Below, in pieces: positions 34,042 to 35,532 of a stretch of DNA of 35,532 nt. This DNA comes from a virus: positions 1 to 35,532 of the IMG/VR virus record IMGVR_UViG_3300009146_000171. One strand, written 5' to 3'. The notes beneath the pieces were generated by a model, which was given only the letters and a program-made list of their open reading frames with translations, did not search any database and was not told the DNA's origin. Made by a program: the position numbers and the translations under genes. The stretch's first letter is position 1, and the number at the start of each line of letters is the position of its first letter.

Positions 34042-34347
34042 ATGAGCACGATTGTCAAGTTCGCACTGCGCGAGGTTATCACGAACGAAAACCTTAACCT
34101 CTCGGTCAATACGCGGAACGAAGCACTGGACGAATTGATTCAGATGGAACGCAACGAAGCGCGTAACACTGGTGATTCGGACCCGGTTCGTTGGCACGGT
34201 CACATGCAAGAGTTTCGGCAACACCGCGCTAACAACTCCGGCGGTCGAATCGGAACCATCAAGTTGGTCCGGCAGGTTTTGAACTGCGGATTGTCCGAAG
34301 CACTCATCATTGTCAAGGGTATCGAAACCCAAGACGGTATCGTGTAG
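34042..34347 (+). CDS. Small protein with ribosomal bL12 C-terminal-like domain
   Basis: The ATG at 34042 has AAGGAG 6 bases upstream and gives 101 residues. The N-terminal ~65 residues are charged and helical (VNTRNEALDELIQMERNEAR). The last ~30 residues, GRIGTIKLVRQVLNCGLSEA followed by LIIVKGIE, match the bL12 (L7/L12) C-terminal pattern (K-I-x-x-I-K-x-V-R, GL-x-EA-x-x-x-V). That domain of the ribosomal stalk binds translation GTPases. The N-terminal dimer domain of true bL12 is absent. Free bL12-type domains are known in viruses. A role in steering host translation is inferred. The stop overlaps the next GTG (TAGTG). Confidence 0.65.
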   Translation: MSTIVKFALREVITNENLNLSVNTRNEALDELIQMERNEARNTGDSDPVRWHGHMQEFRQHRANNSGGRIGTIKLVRQVLNCGLSEALIIVKGIETQDGIV

Positions 34348-34478
34348 TGCGGAAGTATCTCATCTACAAAGCATTCGTGGCTGTGCTGGTGGCAGGGTTG
34401 TTGTGGCAATACAATAACCTCCCACCGTGCAGCACGGACCAAGCGTGTGAGATAATGCACGGAGAAGATATGCGGTAA
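34347..34478 (+). CDS. 43-residue single-span membrane protein, coupled to the bL12-like gene
   Basis: GTG 34347 overlaps the upstream TAG (TAGTG). It reads MRKYLIYKAFVAVLVAGLLW followed by QYNNLPPCSTDQACEIMHGEDMR: a positively charged start, a ~14-residue hydrophobic span, then a Pro/Cys-containing outside-type tail with two cysteines. No separate ribosome site is visible, so translation relies on coupling. Function unknown. A small inner-membrane anchored early protein is the simplest reading. Confidence 0.55.
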   Translation: MRKYLIYKAFVAVLVAGLLWQYNNLPPCSTDQACEIMHGEDMR

Positions 34479-34502
34479 CGCAGGTACAGTACCTAACGAC
34501 TA

Positions 34503-34576
34503 GGGATATGAAACGGGAAAGGAGGTAAAGCCTATCCCGTAGCCTGAAATGACAGGCTTTGAAGATTACCCTAATC
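34503..34576 (+). promoter_or_regulatory. Leader with an orphan Shine-Dalgarno and competing hairpins
   Basis: AAAGGAGGT (34518-34526) is an excellent ribosome site but has no start codon at a usable distance. It lies in the loop of ACGGGA/TCCCGT (34513-34518 with 34535-34540). GGGATA (34503-34508) can instead take the same 3' partner (TATCCC, 34533-34538). AAAGCCT/AGGCTTT (34527-34533 with 34554-34560) competes with GCCTG/CAGGC (34542-34546 with 34553-34557). GATTA/TAATC (34564-34576) sits just before the real ribosome site of the next gene. This fits a regulatory switch or ribosome standby site. Confidence 0.45.
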
Positions 34577-34595
34577 TTTAAAGGAGGGAATGTTA

Positions 34596-34808
34596 GTGGA
34601 TTGCAGAAAGCGATACAGGTTCTTTAATCACTGTGATAGGCTGCTACTTTGGCAGATTGAAACGGTGGAAAAAGAAAGACACATTGTTAATCGTACGCTG
34701 CGAAAGAATTACAGGAAGTCTCTACTCAATCGTGCAGTCGAACGTGTCGTGAGGCACAATCGAGAGTACATGACGAAGATTTTCCTTGACACCTCTCGCC
34801 GTGTGTGA
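34596..34808 (+). CDS. Small basic protein, unknown
   Basis: GTG 34596 is chosen because AAAGGAGG ends 8 bases upstream; an ATG at 34590 is too close. The 70-residue product is strongly basic and helical (CRKRYRFFNHCDRLLLWQIE, then RTLRKNYRKSLLNRAVERVV) and ends in a tail IFLDTSRRV. It may bind nucleic acid. The last codons contain the -35 of the following promoter, so coding and promoter sequences overlap. It is not recognised. Confidence 0.65.
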   Translation: MDCRKRYRFFNHCDRLLLWQIETVEKERHIVNRTLRKNYRKSLLNRAVERVVRHNREYMTKIFLDTSRRV

Positions 34809-34814
34809 TACAAT
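34786..34814 (+). promoter_or_regulatory. Strong sigma70-type promoter with extended -10
   Basis: TTGACA (34786-34791), 17-base spacer and TACAAT (34809-34814) preceded by TG-A. The -35 is perfect, the spacing optimal and the -10 differs from consensus by one base. Transcription starts near 34821 at a GC-rich hairpin and reads the 34878-35312 gene, stopping at the terminator at 35322. Confidence 0.9.
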
Positions 34815-34820
34815 GTAGTG

Positions 34821-34847
34821 GGGGGCCTCGGATGGTCCGAGCCTCCC
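34821..34847 (+). promoter_or_regulatory. 5' leader hairpin
   Basis: CTCGG/CCGAG (34827-34831 with 34837-34841) with a lower GGGGG/CCTCC-C stem (34821-34825 with 34843-34847), one C-C mismatch. It would sit at the very 5' end of the transcript and may protect it from decay. Confidence 0.6.
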
Positions 34848-34877
34848 GTCCCTTAACCTGCTAGTTAGGAATTAGTT

Positions 34878-35312
34878 ATGCCACGTATTGCTACGAAGTT
34901 CGATGACCACCAGACACTCGGCGCGTTCGAACAGACTCCGATTGTCAACGATTCGCTCACTTCCGAAACGACAACGATTGTTGCTTCGGACAAGGAATCG
35001 GCGAAGTCCGGTGAAGTTTCCGCGATTGTTTACAAGCTCGCGGAGAATGCTTCGGACCCAATCGATGCGGCTTTGGCTTTGTTCGGCGGTTCGCCGGCGG
35101 AGTTGGCGAAGTTCGCAATCGGCGCGTATAACGATGACATTCGTTTGCGTGCGAAGTCTTTCATTGTGACGAGCATCGAAGGTCCGGAGAAGATGGTTGC
35201 TCGTGTTGTTCGTCGGATTGCGAAGGAACTCAATCTTGATGAGGCGAACGTTCTCGCCAAGGTCAAGGCGAATCCGGCGTATCTGGATATGTTGCTTTCG
35301 CTCGCGAAGTAA
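34878..35312 (+). CDS. Highly expressed-looking small helical protein, unknown
   Basis: This 144-residue protein is the only gene between a strong promoter and a strong terminator, so it forms a single-gene transcript. The ribosome site is AGGA ~7 bases before the ATG. The N-terminal ~45 residues are Thr/Ser-rich and extended (MPRIATKFDDHQTLGAFEQT); the rest is helical (SAIVYKLAENASDPIDAALA, EGPEKMVARVVRRIAKELNL, ANPAYLDMLLSLAK). There is no membrane or catalytic motif. An early, abundant host-directed or DNA-associated protein is possible, but nothing identifies it. Codons are richer in GCG/GTT/TTG than in neighbours. Confidence 0.75.
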   Translation: MPRIATKFDDHQTLGAFEQTPIVNDSLTSETTTIVASDKESAKSGEVSAIVYKLAENASDPIDAALALFGGSPAELAKFAIGAYNDDIRLRAKSFIVTSIEGPEKMVARVVRRIAKELNLDEANVLAKVKANPAYLDMLLSLAK

Positions 35313-35321
35313 CATTCACTC

Positions 35322-35360
35322 AATCCCGTATGGTTCTCCTGACCATACGGGATTTTCTTT
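35322..35360 (+). terminator. Strong intrinsic terminator
   Basis: AATCCCGTATGGT (35322-35334) pairs perfectly with ACCATACGGGATT (35342-35354) around a 7-base loop and is followed by TTCTTT. It ends the single-gene transcript. Confidence 0.95.
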
Positions 35361-35393
35361 GCCTGAAAATAAGTTATTCTCGGGGTGTCGTAG

Positions 35394-35459
35394 GATACCA
35401 CTACGATACCACCGGGATGCCACTGTAATGCCACTGCGATACCACTAGCATTCCACTAC
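35394..35459. repeat. Six tandem 11-bp repeats (iteron-like)
   Basis: Units of 11 bases follow without gaps: GATACCACTAC, GATACCACCGG, GATGCCACTGT, AATGCCACTGC, GATACCACTAG and CATTCCACTAC (consensus GATACCACTRC). The strict 11-base period puts each copy on the same face of the helix, as for iterons or operator arrays. They follow a terminator and precede a 73-base stretch (to 35532) with nothing recognisable. A replication origin or regulator-binding array is inferred. Confidence 0.8.
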
Positions 35460-35532
35460 ATTCTCAATAGGTGGGTTGCGTCCTAAGTCCTTGCAGGTCA
35501 AGCACTTGCGAGGATTTAGTAGGCTACCTCCC

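Noticed and set aside
35394-35459. CRISPR array
   Set aside because: Units are 11 bases without spacers, so they are iteron-like tandem repeats.
35445-35532. Possible minus-strand partial gene with PRKCLTCKDLGRNP before a stop
   Set aside because: Only 28 codons are visible and the stop lies inside the iteron array. The C-x2-C is suggestive but not enough without the rest.

Overview
The window is a piece of a tailed double-stranded DNA bacteriophage (Caudoviricetes). The virion genes point to a podovirus-type particle: there is a terminase, a large portal, a scaffold-like protein, a major capsid protein, a head-tail adaptor and a nozzle-like protein. There is no tape measure, tail-tube or tail-sheath gene. 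No integrase, repressor, lysis cassette or RNA polymerase is visible, so the window is probably not the whole genome or is a circularly permuted part of it. The host cannot be named from the sequence. The two clearest promoters are sigma70-like with extended -10 elements, which suggests transcription by host RNA polymerase.

Layout. (1) 1-4477, plus strand: the end of a replication block, with a partial gene, a very acidic protein, a truncated Dam-like protein, a uracil-DNA-glycosylase/family A DNA polymerase fusion and a helicase-like ATPase. It ends at a two-way terminator (4484-4525) shared with the converging virion operon. (2) 32625 down to 4530, minus strand: one tightly packed late operon in the order small terminase, structured gap, large terminase, three small proteins, portal, acidic scaffold-like protein, major capsid, HExxH metallopeptidase, small conserved proteins, adaptor, nozzle, fibronectin-like tail protein, small tail proteins, TIM-barrel glycosidase, S74-chaperone tail fibre, GNAT-fold protein and three large putative internal/ejection proteins. 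Genes usually overlap or sit less than 30 bases apart. Several very small genes (26, 43 and 59 residues) are present. (3) 32674-34041: 1.37 kb without a credible gene, between the leftward late promoter and rightward early genes. It holds direct repeats, palindromes and a very dense set of long inverted repeats (33241-34020). (4) 34042-35312, plus strand: small early-type genes (a ribosomal bL12-C-terminal-like protein, a membrane microprotein, a basic protein and a helical protein), with an orphan Shine-Dalgarno leader, a strong promoter and a strong terminator. (5) 35394-35459: six tandem 11-bp repeats; the last 73 bases hold nothing recognisable.

The most interesting part is 33241-34020. 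It looks like a large multi-helix structured RNA, or alternatively a structured replication/packaging site. It has at least three large stem-loops of 110-160 nt and a family of five alternating inverted copies of a ~17-nt element that can pair in mutually exclusive ways. A second structured, non-coding segment (31832-32076) separates the two terminase genes. Other points of interest are the glycosylase-polymerase fusion, the methyltransferase-like protein with a lost catalytic motif, the zinc ribbon inside the portal, the metallopeptidase beside the capsid gene, the 11-bp iterons and several ~100-nt out-of-frame gene overlaps.
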